Assembly (NCBI RefSeq): GCF_047228825.1
Contig: NZ_JBFEGN010000006.1
Location: forward strand, 1 to 64,000
Source: Siminovitchia sp047228825
GTDB taxonomy: Bacteria > Bacillota > Bacilli > Bacillales > Bacillaceae_C
Direction of reading: 5' to 3'
Length of the DNA: 64,000 bases
Below are positions 43,532 to 52,021 of the stretch, piece after piece. The translations under genes and the position numbers were made by a program. The notes below the pieces were generated by a model. The model saw only the letters and a list, made by a program, of their open reading frames with translations. It made no database searches and was not told the origin of the DNA. The number at the start of each line of letters is the position of its first letter. The stretch's first letter is position 1.

Positions 43532-44362
43532 ATGGATGGAACGGCCCTGTACTATATGATGATCCCTTTACTCCTGCTCGTGTTGCTGTTTCTTTATTAT
43601 AAGCGGGATTCATTGGGCTACACGATTGCTGTCTTGGTTTCAGGAGCAACTTTTATTTTTGTTTTATTTAACACTGTTTATTCCCCGAAAAACAATCATG
43701 CGGTTGCTTTCCAGGGAGCAGCAAGGAATGGGGATCTCGAAATCATCCCCATTAAAGATCAGGTATTACTGGACGCCCCGGTTATCAAACAGCTTCCTGA
43801 GCTGCCGCGGGGCTGCGAGGTGACGGCCCTCGCCATGCTTTTGGAAAGCGCGGGCGTCCATGCCGACAAAATGAAACTCGCAAAAGAAGTAAAGAAGGAC
43901 CCCACTCCCCGCATCGTAAAAAACGGAAAAGTACATTTCGGAAATCCTCACGAAGGCTTTGTAGGGAATATGTATACGTTCAGCGAACCGGGGCTTGGCG
44001 TTTATCACGAACCGATCATGGAACTGGGGGAAAAATATTTGCCCGGACAGATGGTCAATTTGACAGGAGAGTCGTTCGAAGAATTAAAGATTCCCCTTTC
44101 GAGCGGCAGGCCGGTCTGGGTCATCATCAATGCCGAATACCGGGAACTGGATGACTCGTATTTTGAAACGTGGGAAACAACATCAGGCCCGATCAAAGTT
44201 ACGATGAAGGAACATTCAGTGCTTATAACGGGCTATGATGGGCAATACGTCTATTTCAACGACCCTTTGACAGGAAAGAAAAACAAAAAAGCACCCATTC
44301 AGGATTTCGAAAAATCATGGGTGCAAATGGGCAGCCAGGCCCTTACTTACTCAGGAGATTAA
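43532..44362 (+). CDS. Membrane-anchored C39-like cysteine peptidase
   Basis: This protein of about 276 residues has two N-terminal hydrophobic segments (about residues 5-20 and 28-47). The extracytoplasmic domain that follows is a peptidase_C39_2 type: catalytic cysteine in LPRGCEVTALAMLLESAG, histidine in KEHSVLITGYD and an aspartate in YFNDPLTG. It is similar to YvpB-type proteins; the substrate is unknown. ATG 43532 is placed eight bases after AGG. Its stop overlaps that of asnB (shared TTAA), so the two convergent genes have no spacer. Confidence 0.78.
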   Translation: MDGTALYYMMIPLLLLVLLFLYYKRDSLGYTIAVLVSGATFIFVLFNTVYSPKNNHAVAFQGAARNGDLEIIPIKDQVLLDAPVIKQLPELPRGCEVTALAMLLESAGVHADKMKLAKEVKKDPTPRIVKNGKVHFGNPHEGFVGNMYTFSEPGLGVYHEPIMELGEKYLPGQMVNLTGESFEELKIPLSSGRPVWVIINAEYRELDDSYFETWETTSGPIKVTMKEHSVLITGYDGQYVYFNDPLTGKKNKKAPIQDFEKSWVQMGSQALTYSGD

Positions 44363-46254
44363 GAGCCTGAAGCGGCTGCCTCGGGTTCTTTTTGAAAATC
44401 GTATTTTTCTTCCACAAAAACGGCATGCCATATCATGAAGACAAGCACCGTCCAAATTTTACGGCTGTGATCCAATTTTCCACGGCAATGTTCATCCAGC
44501 AAATCAAGTACATATTGCTTGTTGATGAATTGGCTCGTTTCACTTTGTTTAATGGTGTTAACCGCCCAATCATGCATTTCCGCCTTCAGCCAATGCCGGA
44601 TCGGAACCGGGAATCCAAGCTTTTTCCGGTTAAGTACATGATCCGGAACAATTCCTTCCGCTGCTTTTCTCAAAATGTACTTGGTTGTACCGTTTGCCGT
44701 TTTCAACGATGTCGGAATTTTCGATGCGACTTCAAACACTTTTTTATCAAGGAACGGAACGCGCAATTCAAGCGAGTGGGCCATCGTCATCCGGTCCGCC
44801 TTGAGTAAAATATCCCCGCGCATCCACGTGTGGATGTCAATATACTGCATCCGGTCTACCGGGTCATACCCGGTTGTTTCGGCGTACAAAGGCCTTGTCA
44901 CATCCCGGAAATCGACATTTCTGTTATATTTTCCAAGTAACGCCTGCTTTTCTTCCTCGGAGAACATTTTCGCATTTCCGATATATCTTTCCTCCATTGG
45001 CGTAACCCCGCGTTCAATGAAGCTTTTTCCCCTTACGCCTTCCGGCAGGGTACTGGCCAGAGACCTTAGCAAAGCTTTTCCGACATCGGGAATTTTATTG
45101 AACATCTCCAACGATTGCGGCTCCCTGTATATGTTGTAACCGCCGAACAGCTCATCGGCTCCTTCCCCTGATAAAACAACCGTTACATGTTTTCTCGCTT
45201 CGCGTGCCACAAAATATAAAGGAACGCAAGCAGGATCTGCAAGTGGGTCATCCATATGCCACATAATTTTTGGCAGTTCATTTATATATTCTTCCGGAGA
45301 AATGACATAGCTGATATTTTCCACTCCGAGGCGGTCAGCCGTTTCTTTTGCTACGTCAATTTCACTGAATCCCTCTCTCTCAAAACCGACGGAGAACGTT
45401 TTAATATTCGGATGAAATTGCTTGGCAATCGATACGATCAGTGACGAGTCAATTCCTCCGGACAGGAAAGATCCGACAGGCACATCGCTTCTCATATGAA
45501 GGTTAACCGAGTCAAACAGGACATCCCGGATCTCTTTTATAAAATCTTCCTCCGTGCGGTGGCCGGCGGGGGCAAAGCTTGCTTTCCAATAACGGGATAT
45601 TTTCATCGGCTCTCCCGGTTTTTTTGTAAAATAATGGCCAGGCTCCAATTTTTTAATATCTTTCGTCATTGTGTCCGGTTCTGGAACGAACTGGAAAGTC
45701 ATGTAATGCTGCAAGGAATCCGCATTTAACTCGCTGGCTTCCATCGCAAGCAAAATGCTCTTTTTCTCGGAAGCAAAAAAGGTTTCCCCCTCTCTTTCCA
45801 AATAGAAAAATGGCTTGATCCCAAACGGGTCACGCGCGCCAAACAGCTCCTGCTTTTCTTTGTCCCAGATGGCAAAAGCAAACATGCCGCGCAAATGCTC
45901 GACCGCTTTTTCCCTTAACTCGCTGAACAAGGCTAGGATAACTTCCGTATCAGATTCTGTTTCAAAGGACACCCCTTTTTTTACGAGTTCCTCACGCAAT
46001 TCCACAAAATTGTATATTTCACCATTAAAGATGATCCAGTAACGTTCATTTTCAAATGAAAGGGGCTGGCCTCCACTTTCTATATCGATAATGCTCAACC
46101 GCCTGAATCCAAACCGGATATGGTCATCGGAATAATAACCTTCGTCATCCGGACCGCGGTGGATAATCAAGTCGTTCATCCGCTTTAATACTTGTTGCTC
46201 TGATTCGTTTTGTTCTTTTGCATGTTCATGGATGCAACCGATAAAACCGCACAT
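44359..46254 (-). CDS. asnB: Asparagine synthetase (glutamine-hydrolysing)
   Basis: This 631-residue two-domain enzyme has the N-terminal glutamine amidotransferase nucleophile Cys2 (MCGFIGC). The synthetase ATP-pyrophosphatase loop is SFLSGGIDSSL, with downstream SGEGADELFGGY. It converts aspartate and glutamine to asparagine, or amidates cell-wall diaminopimelate in some AsnB paralogues; B. subtilis has three. The position next to metK and ytoA identifies the asnB locus. Confidence 0.95.
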   Translation of the reverse strand: MCGFIGCIHEHAKEQNESEQQVLKRMNDLIIHRGPDDEGYYSDDHIRFGFRRLSIIDIESGGQPLSFENERYWIIFNGEIYNFVELREELVKKGVSFETESDTEVILALFSELREKAVEHLRGMFAFAIWDKEKQELFGARDPFGIKPFFYLEREGETFFASEKKSILLAMEASELNADSLQHYMTFQFVPEPDTMTKDIKKLEPGHYFTKKPGEPMKISRYWKASFAPAGHRTEEDFIKEIRDVLFDSVNLHMRSDVPVGSFLSGGIDSSLIVSIAKQFHPNIKTFSVGFEREGFSEIDVAKETADRLGVENISYVISPEEYINELPKIMWHMDDPLADPACVPLYFVAREARKHVTVVLSGEGADELFGGYNIYREPQSLEMFNKIPDVGKALLRSLASTLPEGVRGKSFIERGVTPMEERYIGNAKMFSEEEKQALLGKYNRNVDFRDVTRPLYAETTGYDPVDRMQYIDIHTWMRGDILLKADRMTMAHSLELRVPFLDKKVFEVASKIPTSLKTANGTTKYILRKAAEGIVPDHVLNRKKLGFPVPIRHWLKAEMHDWAVNTIKQSETSQFINKQYVLDLLDEHCRGKLDHSRKIWTVLVFMIWHAVFVEEKYDFQKEPEAAASGS

Positions 46255-46418
46255 TTTGTGTCACCTACTCCAATTAAATTCAAGCCATACCTTACTTATA
46301 TTAACATTATTTTCTCTTTATTGGCAGAAAAAACATATCAAAATTTGTATCAAAAAGTCAAAAAGAAAGAGGATGACCAAATGCGGACCGCTCCAGCATA
46401 ATTGCATTCGTCCGGTGT

Positions 46419-47339
46419 TTAGCCCATTTCAGTTCGAAAACGGTTTTGCAACAAGCCAGCTCTTCCTTTCTCATATTCTTTCAACAGTGTTTGCACAATT
46501 TCTTTCGTTGTTTCCATTTTCTTGACATTGGTGACCCCCTGGCCTGCGGACCAAATTTCACGCCATGCCTTTACATTAACCAAATGTGACAAATCCACTT
46601 CGTCTTTCGACGTTAACGATGCTGGGTCAATTCCTTCTTTGATCAGGCTGGGAATGAGAACATTCGCATGAACGCCGCTGAAAGCATCTGTATAAAGAAT
46701 GTCTTCTATCGTGGATTGCAGTACCATGTTTTTATATTCATCATTCGCATTGCTTTCTTTCGCTGCCAAAAAACGTGTTCCCATGTAGGCATAGTCTGCC
46801 CCCATCACTTGTGCCGCCAACACATCTTTGCCTGTGGAAATCGATCCCGACAAAATAATCGTTCCGCCAAAAAATTCTTTTACCGCTGCGATGAACGCAA
46901 ATGGGTTGAGTCTTCCCCCATGTCCCCCAGCCCCGGCACACACTAAAATCAAGCCATCGATTCCTGTTTTGGCTGCTTTTTTGGCATGGTCAATATTGGC
47001 TACATCCGAATAAATAAGTCCGCCGTATCCGTGCACAATATCCTTTACTTCTCCGGGATGTCCAAGGGATGTAATGACGATCGGCGGTTGATACGTCCGG
47101 ATGAGTTCAATATCCTCATCATATCTTTTATTTGCTTTTCTGTGACAAATAAAATTCACTGCCCAAGGCATGCCTTCCAAATTTTTATGTACTTCTTCCA
47201 GCCATTGTGCACACACGTCAGCAGGACGGGCATTTAAAAGCGGAAAAGATCCAATGACGCCGGCTTTCCCTGCTTCAATAACCATTTTGGGTGTGGACAC
47301 TAAAAACATCGGCGCCACGATGACAGGAAGTTTAAGCAT
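46419..47339 (-). CDS. Nitronate monooxygenase/2-nitropropane dioxygenase family
   Basis: This 306-residue FMN-dependent TIM-barrel protein shows LPVIVAPMFLVSTPKMV at the N-terminus, LVCAGAGGHGGRLNPFAF (phosphate/FMN loop) and GADYAYMGTRFLAAKES. It oxidises alkyl nitronates such as propionate 3-nitronate, or is a related flavin oxidoreductase. Its start overlaps a 30-codon gene upstream that has a much better ribosome binding site. Confidence 0.85.
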   Translation of the reverse strand: MLKLPVIVAPMFLVSTPKMVIEAGKAGVIGSFPLLNARPADVCAQWLEEVHKNLEGMPWAVNFICHRKANKRYDEDIELIRTYQPPIVITSLGHPGEVKDIVHGYGGLIYSDVANIDHAKKAAKTGIDGLILVCAGAGGHGGRLNPFAFIAAVKEFFGGTIILSGSISTGKDVLAAQVMGADYAYMGTRFLAAKESNANDEYKNMVLQSTIEDILYTDAFSGVHANVLIPSLIKEGIDPASLTSKDEVDLSHLVNVKAWREIWSAGQGVTNVKKMETTKEIVQTLLKEYEKGRAGLLQNRFRTEMG

Positions 47340-47424
47340 CTTCCATCACCTCCGGAGTCCCGTTGCCCTCAGTTTCATAAAATAAACATTCCATCAATTC
47401 AGCGAAGATGTGTTCCCTTTTCAT
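47332..47424 (-). CDS. Putative 30-residue protein coupled to the nitronate monooxygenase gene
   Basis: ATG 47424 lies seven bases after GAGGGGG. The frame encodes MKREHIFAELMECLFYETEG, continues NGTPEVMEDA and stops eight bases inside the next gene, so ribosomes would pass straight into it. It is acidic with no membrane segment. No family is recognised. A leader peptide or a genuine small protein are both possible. Confidence 0.45.
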   Translation of the reverse strand: MKREHIFAELMECLFYETEGNGTPEVMEDA

Positions 47425-47556
47425 CCTGATTCCCCCTCGTAGAATTTTCCTATAAATCATTCTCCCACAACAAGAGCCAGCGTCAACCCATGCAGGTTTT
47501 TCCGGCTCCTTTTTGACTGCAAAAAACGAAGCCGCATATTCGCAGCTCCGCTATTT

Positions 47557-48768
47557 TTAAAACAATCCTTTTAATGAAGCGAAACGGGCAATCGCTTCAG
47601 CTTTATCTGTTCTTTCCCAAGGCAAATCGATATCCGTCCGTCCAAAGTGCCCGTAAGCAGCCGTTTGTCTGTAAATGGGACGGCGCAAATCAAGCATTTT
47701 AATAATGCCTGCGGGGCGGAGATCAAAGTTTTCCCGAATCGCTTTTACCAATATTTCTTCATCCACTTTTCCGGTTCCAAAGGTATCCACCGAAATCGAA
47801 ACGGGCTGCGCAACACCAATTGCATACGCAAGCTGAACTTCACATTTATCGGCAACCCCTGAAGCCACAATATTTTTGGCAACATATCTTGCCGCGTACG
47901 CTGCAGAACGGTCTACCTTCGTCGGATCCTTCCCGGAAAAGGCGCCGCCTCCGTGACGGGCATATCCTCCATACGTATCGACGATAATCTTTCTTCCGGT
48001 TAATCCTGCATCCCCCTGTGGACCTCCAATGACAAATCGTCCTGTCGGGTTGATAAAATATTTTGTCTGATCATCAATCAATCCGGAAGGAACGACTGGC
48101 TGAATGACATGTTCTTTTATGTCATCCTGAATTTGTTCAAGTGTCACTTCGGGATGGTGCTGGGCCGAAATGACAATCGTGTCCACACGTACCGGCTTTC
48201 CGTCCTCATTGTATTCAATGGTTACTTGTGTTTTTCCGTCGGGACGCAAGTATGCTACCTCTTCATTCTTGCGAACTTCTGCCAGCCTCCTTGAAAGCTT
48301 GTGAGCCAATGAGATCGGAAGCGGCATCAGTTCTTTCGTCTCGTTGCATGCATAGCCGAACATGAGGCCTTGGTCCCCTGCTCCGATCGCTTCAATTTCT
48401 TCATCGCTCATCTCGCCTTCCCTTGCCTCAAGGGCAACGTTGACTCCCGCGGCAATATCGGGAGATTGCTCATCAATCGAAGTAATGACCGCACATGTTT
48501 CGGCATCAAAGCCGTATTTTGCCCGCGTATAACCAATGTCTTTCAAAGTATCGCGAACGATTTTTGGAATATCCACATAAGTAGATGTTGTAATTTCCCC
48601 TGCCACCAAAACAAGTCCGGTTGTTACGGACGTTTCACATGCCACACGGGCATTTGCATCCTCGGCAAGGATGGCATCCAATATGGCATCAGAAATCTGA
48701 TCACAAATTTTATCCGGATGTCCCTCAGTAACGGACTCAGATGTAAATAATCGCCGGTTTTTGGACAT
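47557..48768 (-). CDS. metK: S-adenosylmethionine synthetase
   Basis: This 403-residue enzyme makes SAM from ATP and methionine. It begins MSKNRRLFTSESVTEGHPDK and contains signature GAGDQGLMFGYA and the P-loop-like GGGAFSGKDPTKVDRS. The start at 48768 follows AAAGGAGG; the open frame further upstream is leader RNA. Transcription is governed by a SAM-I riboswitch, a feedback arrangement shared with B. subtilis metK. Confidence 0.96.
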   Translation of the reverse strand: MSKNRRLFTSESVTEGHPDKICDQISDAILDAILAEDANARVACETSVTTGLVLVAGEITTSTYVDIPKIVRDTLKDIGYTRAKYGFDAETCAVITSIDEQSPDIAAGVNVALEAREGEMSDEEIEAIGAGDQGLMFGYACNETKELMPLPISLAHKLSRRLAEVRKNEEVAYLRPDGKTQVTIEYNEDGKPVRVDTIVISAQHHPEVTLEQIQDDIKEHVIQPVVPSGLIDDQTKYFINPTGRFVIGGPQGDAGLTGRKIIVDTYGGYARHGGGAFSGKDPTKVDRSAAYAARYVAKNIVASGVADKCEVQLAYAIGVAQPVSISVDTFGTGKVDEEILVKAIRENFDLRPAGIIKMLDLRRPIYRQTAAYGHFGRTDIDLPWERTDKAEAIARFASLKGLF

Positions 48769-48861
48769 CAAAGCTCCTCCTTTAAACAATAAATGATGAA
48801 TTAAACTGAACATTCTCCTATCCATTTGAAACACTTTAATACGAACATGCCAAAAAAGCAA

Positions 48862-48902
48862 AAAACCTTTCCCGCAGCAAATGTTGAGGAAAGGTTTTTT
48901 TC
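48862..48902 (-). terminator. Regulatory terminator of the metK leader
   Basis: The stem AAAACCTTTCC / GGAAAGGTTTT with a run of T on the minus strand lies between the S-box aptamer and metK. Confidence 0.9.
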
Positions 48903-48919
48903 GTATTCCGAGCCTTTCA

Positions 48920-49050
48920 CTCTTATCGTCCAAGGCTTTTGGCCTTGCTACAGGTAAGCACCTTTCTATTCGCCAAGCACAGTTGCTTGCTCATAGCAGG
49001 TTGCCGGGCTTCAACGGACCTGTTTCCTCCACCATCTCAGGATAAGAGTA
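48920..49050 (-). ncRNA. SAM-I riboswitch (S-box)
   Basis: The minus strand shows the P1 halves CTCTTATC and GATAAGAG at the two ends, CTGAGATGGTGGAGG, GTTGAAGCCCGGCAACC, and AAGGTGCTTACC followed by GCAAGGCC. All S-box landmarks are in order. SAM binding would favour the downstream terminator and reduce metK expression. Confidence 0.96.
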
Positions 49051-49374
49051 TCCATTCATTATAAAATCATAACTTAAATGATAAAATGATGTCAACGGGG
49101 AACCCTTAATGATTATAGAAAGTTGCTGAAATGGACAGAAAGCACTTTATATATTTTTTTCATCCAAAAGCGCCCTTCATGGCTTTTTTGTAAAAAAGCT
49201 CAAGGCGCCTGTATCGGCAGAAAATATAAGGCAAATGGCCGAGGAAGACTTGACTTGAATTAGTGATTAGCCAACTGTCAATATTATCCACTAAAAAAGC
49301 AAAAATTTCATAAATAATAGACGCCCCGCCCCGCTATCAGGAGGGAAAGTCCTATCCACTGGGTCGTATGACCA

Positions 49375-49732
49375 TCTAAGCGACCTGTTTTACAAAACCA
49401 TCAAATTCGGGCTCTTTTTAACGCGTCTAAGTGACTGGATTGTCGATTTTAACTTTTTCGGGCTCCAGGAAACACTCCACGTGGCCGAAGCGACGGATTT
49501 TCAACCTTTACGGTCACTTAGAACCTCTCTACGTGACCCAAATGACGGACTTTCACCCTTTACGGTCACTTAGAAACTTTCTACGTGACCCAAATGACGG
49601 ACTTTCAACCCTTACGGTCACTTAGAGCCATTCTACGTGACCCAAATGACGGACTTTCAACCCTTACGGTCACTTAGAGCCATTCTACGTGACCCAAATG
49701 ATCGATTTTCACCCTTTACGGTCACTTAGAAA
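49375..49732. repeat. 52-bp tandem repeat array of hairpins
   Basis: CGGTCACTTAGA starts recur at 49511, 49563, 49615, 49667 and 49719, exactly 52 bases apart. Degenerate units extend left to about 49375. Complete units carry GGTCAC-T-TAGA, a 5-base loop, then TCTA-C-GTGACC, forming an 11-position stem with one mismatch. Loops differ between units (ACCTC, AACTT, GCCAT). A 52-base period cannot encode a repeat protein in one frame. Confidence 0.93.
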
Positions 49733-49741
49733 CTTAATTTA

Positions 49742-49925
49742 CAGGAAAAGCGCCTTGCTAAACGCAGACAAACAAGACGATTTCCAATAAGGCAGCTCGC
49801 AAGCGACGAATAAGGAAGCAGCTTGGGAAAACGAGGGGCTAGGTGCTGGCGCATTAAGTCGCCACGTCCTGTGACGCCGGCGGGACCAGGACGTCCTGTC
49901 CATCGAGCCAGACACAGAAAAGCTT
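49742..49925 (-). repeat. Dispersed extragenic repeat, copy 3 (longer variant)
   Basis: It has AAAAGCGCC at its left end and AGGGGCTAGGTGCTGGCGC inside, corresponding on the minus strand to the CAGC.CCTAGCCCCT core of the other copies. A GACGTCCTG/CAGGACGT inverted repeat follows. It is more diverged and longer than copies 1 and 2. Confidence 0.45.
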
Positions 49926-50022
49926 CTTTTGAACCCAAAATTTTCTGAGCAAGTTATACTTTACTTATCAAAAAAGGGTATACAACAAGAAACGCCCCAT
50001 CATGTTCATGAAATATTCAAAA

Positions 50023-50056
50023 TTAGTATAGACTATTCATTTAAATGTGTTATACT
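50023..50056 (+). promoter_or_regulatory. pckA promoter with CcpN-type operators
   Basis: TAGACT, a 16-base spacer and TATACT form a SigA-type promoter. TGTGTTATACT at 50046-50056 fits the CcpN operator consensus TRTGHYATAYW at every position and overlaps the -10. A second, inverted and imperfect copy overlaps the -35 (AGTCTATACT on the minus strand). CcpN represses pckA and gapB under glycolytic conditions in B. subtilis. The consensus is recalled, not looked up. Confidence 0.7.
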
Positions 50057-50107
50057 AATTCTCAAGTGGCTAAAACTTAAAAATCATAAATAAAGGAAGG
50101 GTAAGGA

Positions 50108-51697
50108 ATGAGTTCAATAGGCATCAAAAGCGAATTAACTCAATTAATAAATGGGCAAAACGTTCATTTGCAATTATCAGTGCCTCAACTGGTCGAAAAA
50201 GTATTGAACCGCAACGAGGGAATTCTTACTGCATCCGGTGCTGTCCGTGCTGAAACTGGAAAGTATACGGGCCGTTCCCCAAAAGATAAATTTATTGTCG
50301 AGGAGCCTTCTGTAAAGGACAAAATTGATTGGGGCACTGTCAACCAGCCCATTTCTTCTGATGTATTTGAAAAGCTCTATACAAAGGTAATCCAATATTT
50401 ACAATCAAGAGATGAAATTTTTGTATTTAAAGGATTTGCCGGGGCTGATGAAAAATACCGTTTGCCGATTCAAGTCATAAATGAATATGCCTGGCACAAC
50501 CTGTTTGCCCATCAGCTGTTTATACGCCCTTCCGCGGAAGAACTTGCAAAACATCAAACTGAATTTACTGTTGTTTCAGCTCCAGGCTTCAAAGCGAACC
50601 CTGAAGTTGACGGCACAAAATCAGAAACATTTATCATCGTGTCATTCGAACGCAAAATTGTTTTGATCGGCGGAACAGAATATGCAGGAGAAATGAAAAA
50701 ATCCATCTTCTCTGTGATGAACTATGTTCTCCCGGAGGCGGACATTTTATCGATGCATTGCTCGGCCAACGTTGGGATCGAGGGCGATGTAGCGCTTTTC
50801 TTCGGACTTTCCGGAACAGGAAAAACGACGTTATCTGCGGATCCAAATCGCCGGCTCATCGGGGATGACGAGCACGGCTGGTCTCCAAACGGAGTCTTTA
50901 ATGTGGAAGGCGGCTGCTATGCTAAAACGGCAGGTTTATCGGCAAAAAAAGAGCCGCAAATTTATAATGCCATTACATTTGGGTCGGTTTTGGAAAATGT
51001 AATCGTTGATCCGGATACCCGTGAACCGCAATATGCTGATACAACATTAACGGAAAACACAAGAGCGGCTTATCCCATCCAGGCAATCGACAACATCGTT
51101 GAACCAAGCATTGCCGGCCATCCTTCCGTTATCGTATTTTTAACTGCTGATGCTTTTGGCGTGCTGCCTCCAATCAGCAAATTAACGAAAGAGCAGGCCA
51201 TGTACCATTTCTTGAGCGGGTACACGTCCAAGCTCGCCGGAACAGAAAGAGGCGTCACTTCCCCTGAAGCGACATTCTCAACATGTTTCGGGGCGCCGTT
51301 CCTGCCGCTCCCGGCTGCACGGTATGCTGAAATGCTCGGAAAGAAAATTGATGAGCACGGCGTGCAGGTCTACCTTGTCAATACAGGTTGGACCGGCGGA
51401 GAATACGGTGTCGGCAGCAGAATGAACTTAAGTTATACCCGTGCCATGGTTCAAGCTGCATTAAACGGAGAATTGGAAAACGTGGAAACCATTAAAGATG
51501 GAGTTTTTGGACTGTCCATTCCACTCCATGTGCCCGGTGTTCCGGATGAAGTACTGCAGCCGAACAAAACTTGGGCGAATGAGAGTGCTTATTTTGAAAA
51601 AGCAAAAGAGCTTGCTGCCAAGTTTAGTCAAAACTTCGCCAAGTTTTCACATATTGACAAATCCATCCAGCAATTGGGCGGGCCAATTGTAAAATAA
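50108..51697 (+). CDS. pckA: Phosphoenolpyruvate carboxykinase (ATP)
   Basis: This 529-residue ATP-dependent PEPCK converts oxaloacetate to phosphoenolpyruvate, the entry step of gluconeogenesis. The kinase P-loop is LFFGLSGTGKTTLSADPNR, followed by IGDDEHGWSPNGVFNVEGGCYAK (metal and oxaloacetate site). The N-terminal TGRSPKDKFIVEE is present. The start follows AAAGGAAGGG. It is flanked by a CcpN-like operator and a strong terminator. Confidence 0.97.
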   Translation: MSSIGIKSELTQLINGQNVHLQLSVPQLVEKVLNRNEGILTASGAVRAETGKYTGRSPKDKFIVEEPSVKDKIDWGTVNQPISSDVFEKLYTKVIQYLQSRDEIFVFKGFAGADEKYRLPIQVINEYAWHNLFAHQLFIRPSAEELAKHQTEFTVVSAPGFKANPEVDGTKSETFIIVSFERKIVLIGGTEYAGEMKKSIFSVMNYVLPEADILSMHCSANVGIEGDVALFFGLSGTGKTTLSADPNRRLIGDDEHGWSPNGVFNVEGGCYAKTAGLSAKKEPQIYNAITFGSVLENVIVDPDTREPQYADTTLTENTRAAYPIQAIDNIVEPSIAGHPSVIVFLTADAFGVLPPISKLTKEQAMYHFLSGYTSKLAGTERGVTSPEATFSTCFGAPFLPLPAARYAEMLGKKIDEHGVQVYLVNTGWTGGEYGVGSRMNLSYTRAMVQAALNGELENVETIKDGVFGLSIPLHVPGVPDEVLQPNKTWANESAYFEKAKELAAKFSQNFAKFSHIDKSIQQLGGPIVK

Positions 51698-51701
51698 TGA
51701 A

Positions 51702-51746
51702 AAAAAGCTTGCAAAGAACATTCCTCTTTGCAAGCTTTTTTTATTT
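51702..51746 (+). terminator. Terminator of pckA
   Basis: The 15-bp perfect stem AAAAAGCTTGCAAAG / CTTTGCAAGCTTTTT is followed by TTATTTTT. Confidence 0.95.
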
Positions 51747-51784
51747 TTGGCAAGGATCAGGCAATCGCCTGTGCCTGATTGGCA

Positions 51785-51820
51785 AAAAGCACGCTCTACA
51801 TTCAACCGCAGCGTGCTTTT
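51785..51820 (+). terminator. Second terminator-like hairpin, preceding the intron fragment
   Basis: AAAAGCACGCT / AGCGTGCTTTT forms a perfect 11-bp stem with a T-rich 3' arm, ending 4 bases before the first base of the group II intron fragment. Group IIC introns characteristically insert just after such stems. Confidence 0.8.
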
Positions 51821-51823
51821 ATG

Positions 51824-52010
51824 GTGCGTTCGGCATGGGCGCGAGTCTATAGGGTGCAAGTCCCGCAGAAATAACAGTTCGCTTAACGCAAGGGGGTCCG
51901 CTATGACGCGGAATCTGAAGGAAGCGGACGGCAAACCTCCGGTCCGAGGAACACGAATTTCATATAAGGCTAAATATGGTTGGATGAATTTTCCAAACAA
52001 AACTAAATTT
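51824..52010 (+). mobile_element. 5' fragment of a group IIC intron
   Basis: It starts with GTGCG and GGCATGGGCGCGAGTCTATA. It continues with AGGGTGCAAGTCCCG, GCTTAACGCAAGGGGGTCCG, GAATCTGAAGGAAGCGGACG, GCAAACCTCCGGTCCGAGGA, ACACGAATTTCATATAAGGC and AACAAAACTAAA. These are the domain I blocks of group IIC introns such as the Oceanobacillus iheyensis intron, recalled from memory. After about 187 bases the similarity stops. Neither reverse transcriptase nor domains V and VI are present, so it is dead. Confidence 0.88.
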
Positions 52011-52021
52011 TTATAAAGAAA

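Larger units (their letters stand above)
49051..50107. other. Long repeat-rich spacer between metK and pckA
   Basis: This gap of about 1 kb contains, in order: the metK promoter region (TTGACA on the minus strand at 49095-49090, with TATAAT-like sequences nearer the leader); a hairpin at about 49168-49212 (GCGCC/GGCGC arms); a 52-bp tandem array (49375-49732); an extragenic repeat (49742-49925); and the pckA promoter. No coding frame of consequence was found. Confidence 0.6.

Noticed and set aside
49375..49732. CRISPR array
   Set aside because: Repeats are contiguous 52-bp tandem units with no spacer-sized unique sequence between them, and no cas genes are present.
49726..49938. Minus-strand frame of 70 codons near pckA
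   Set aside because: It lies entirely within the third copy of the extragenic repeat.
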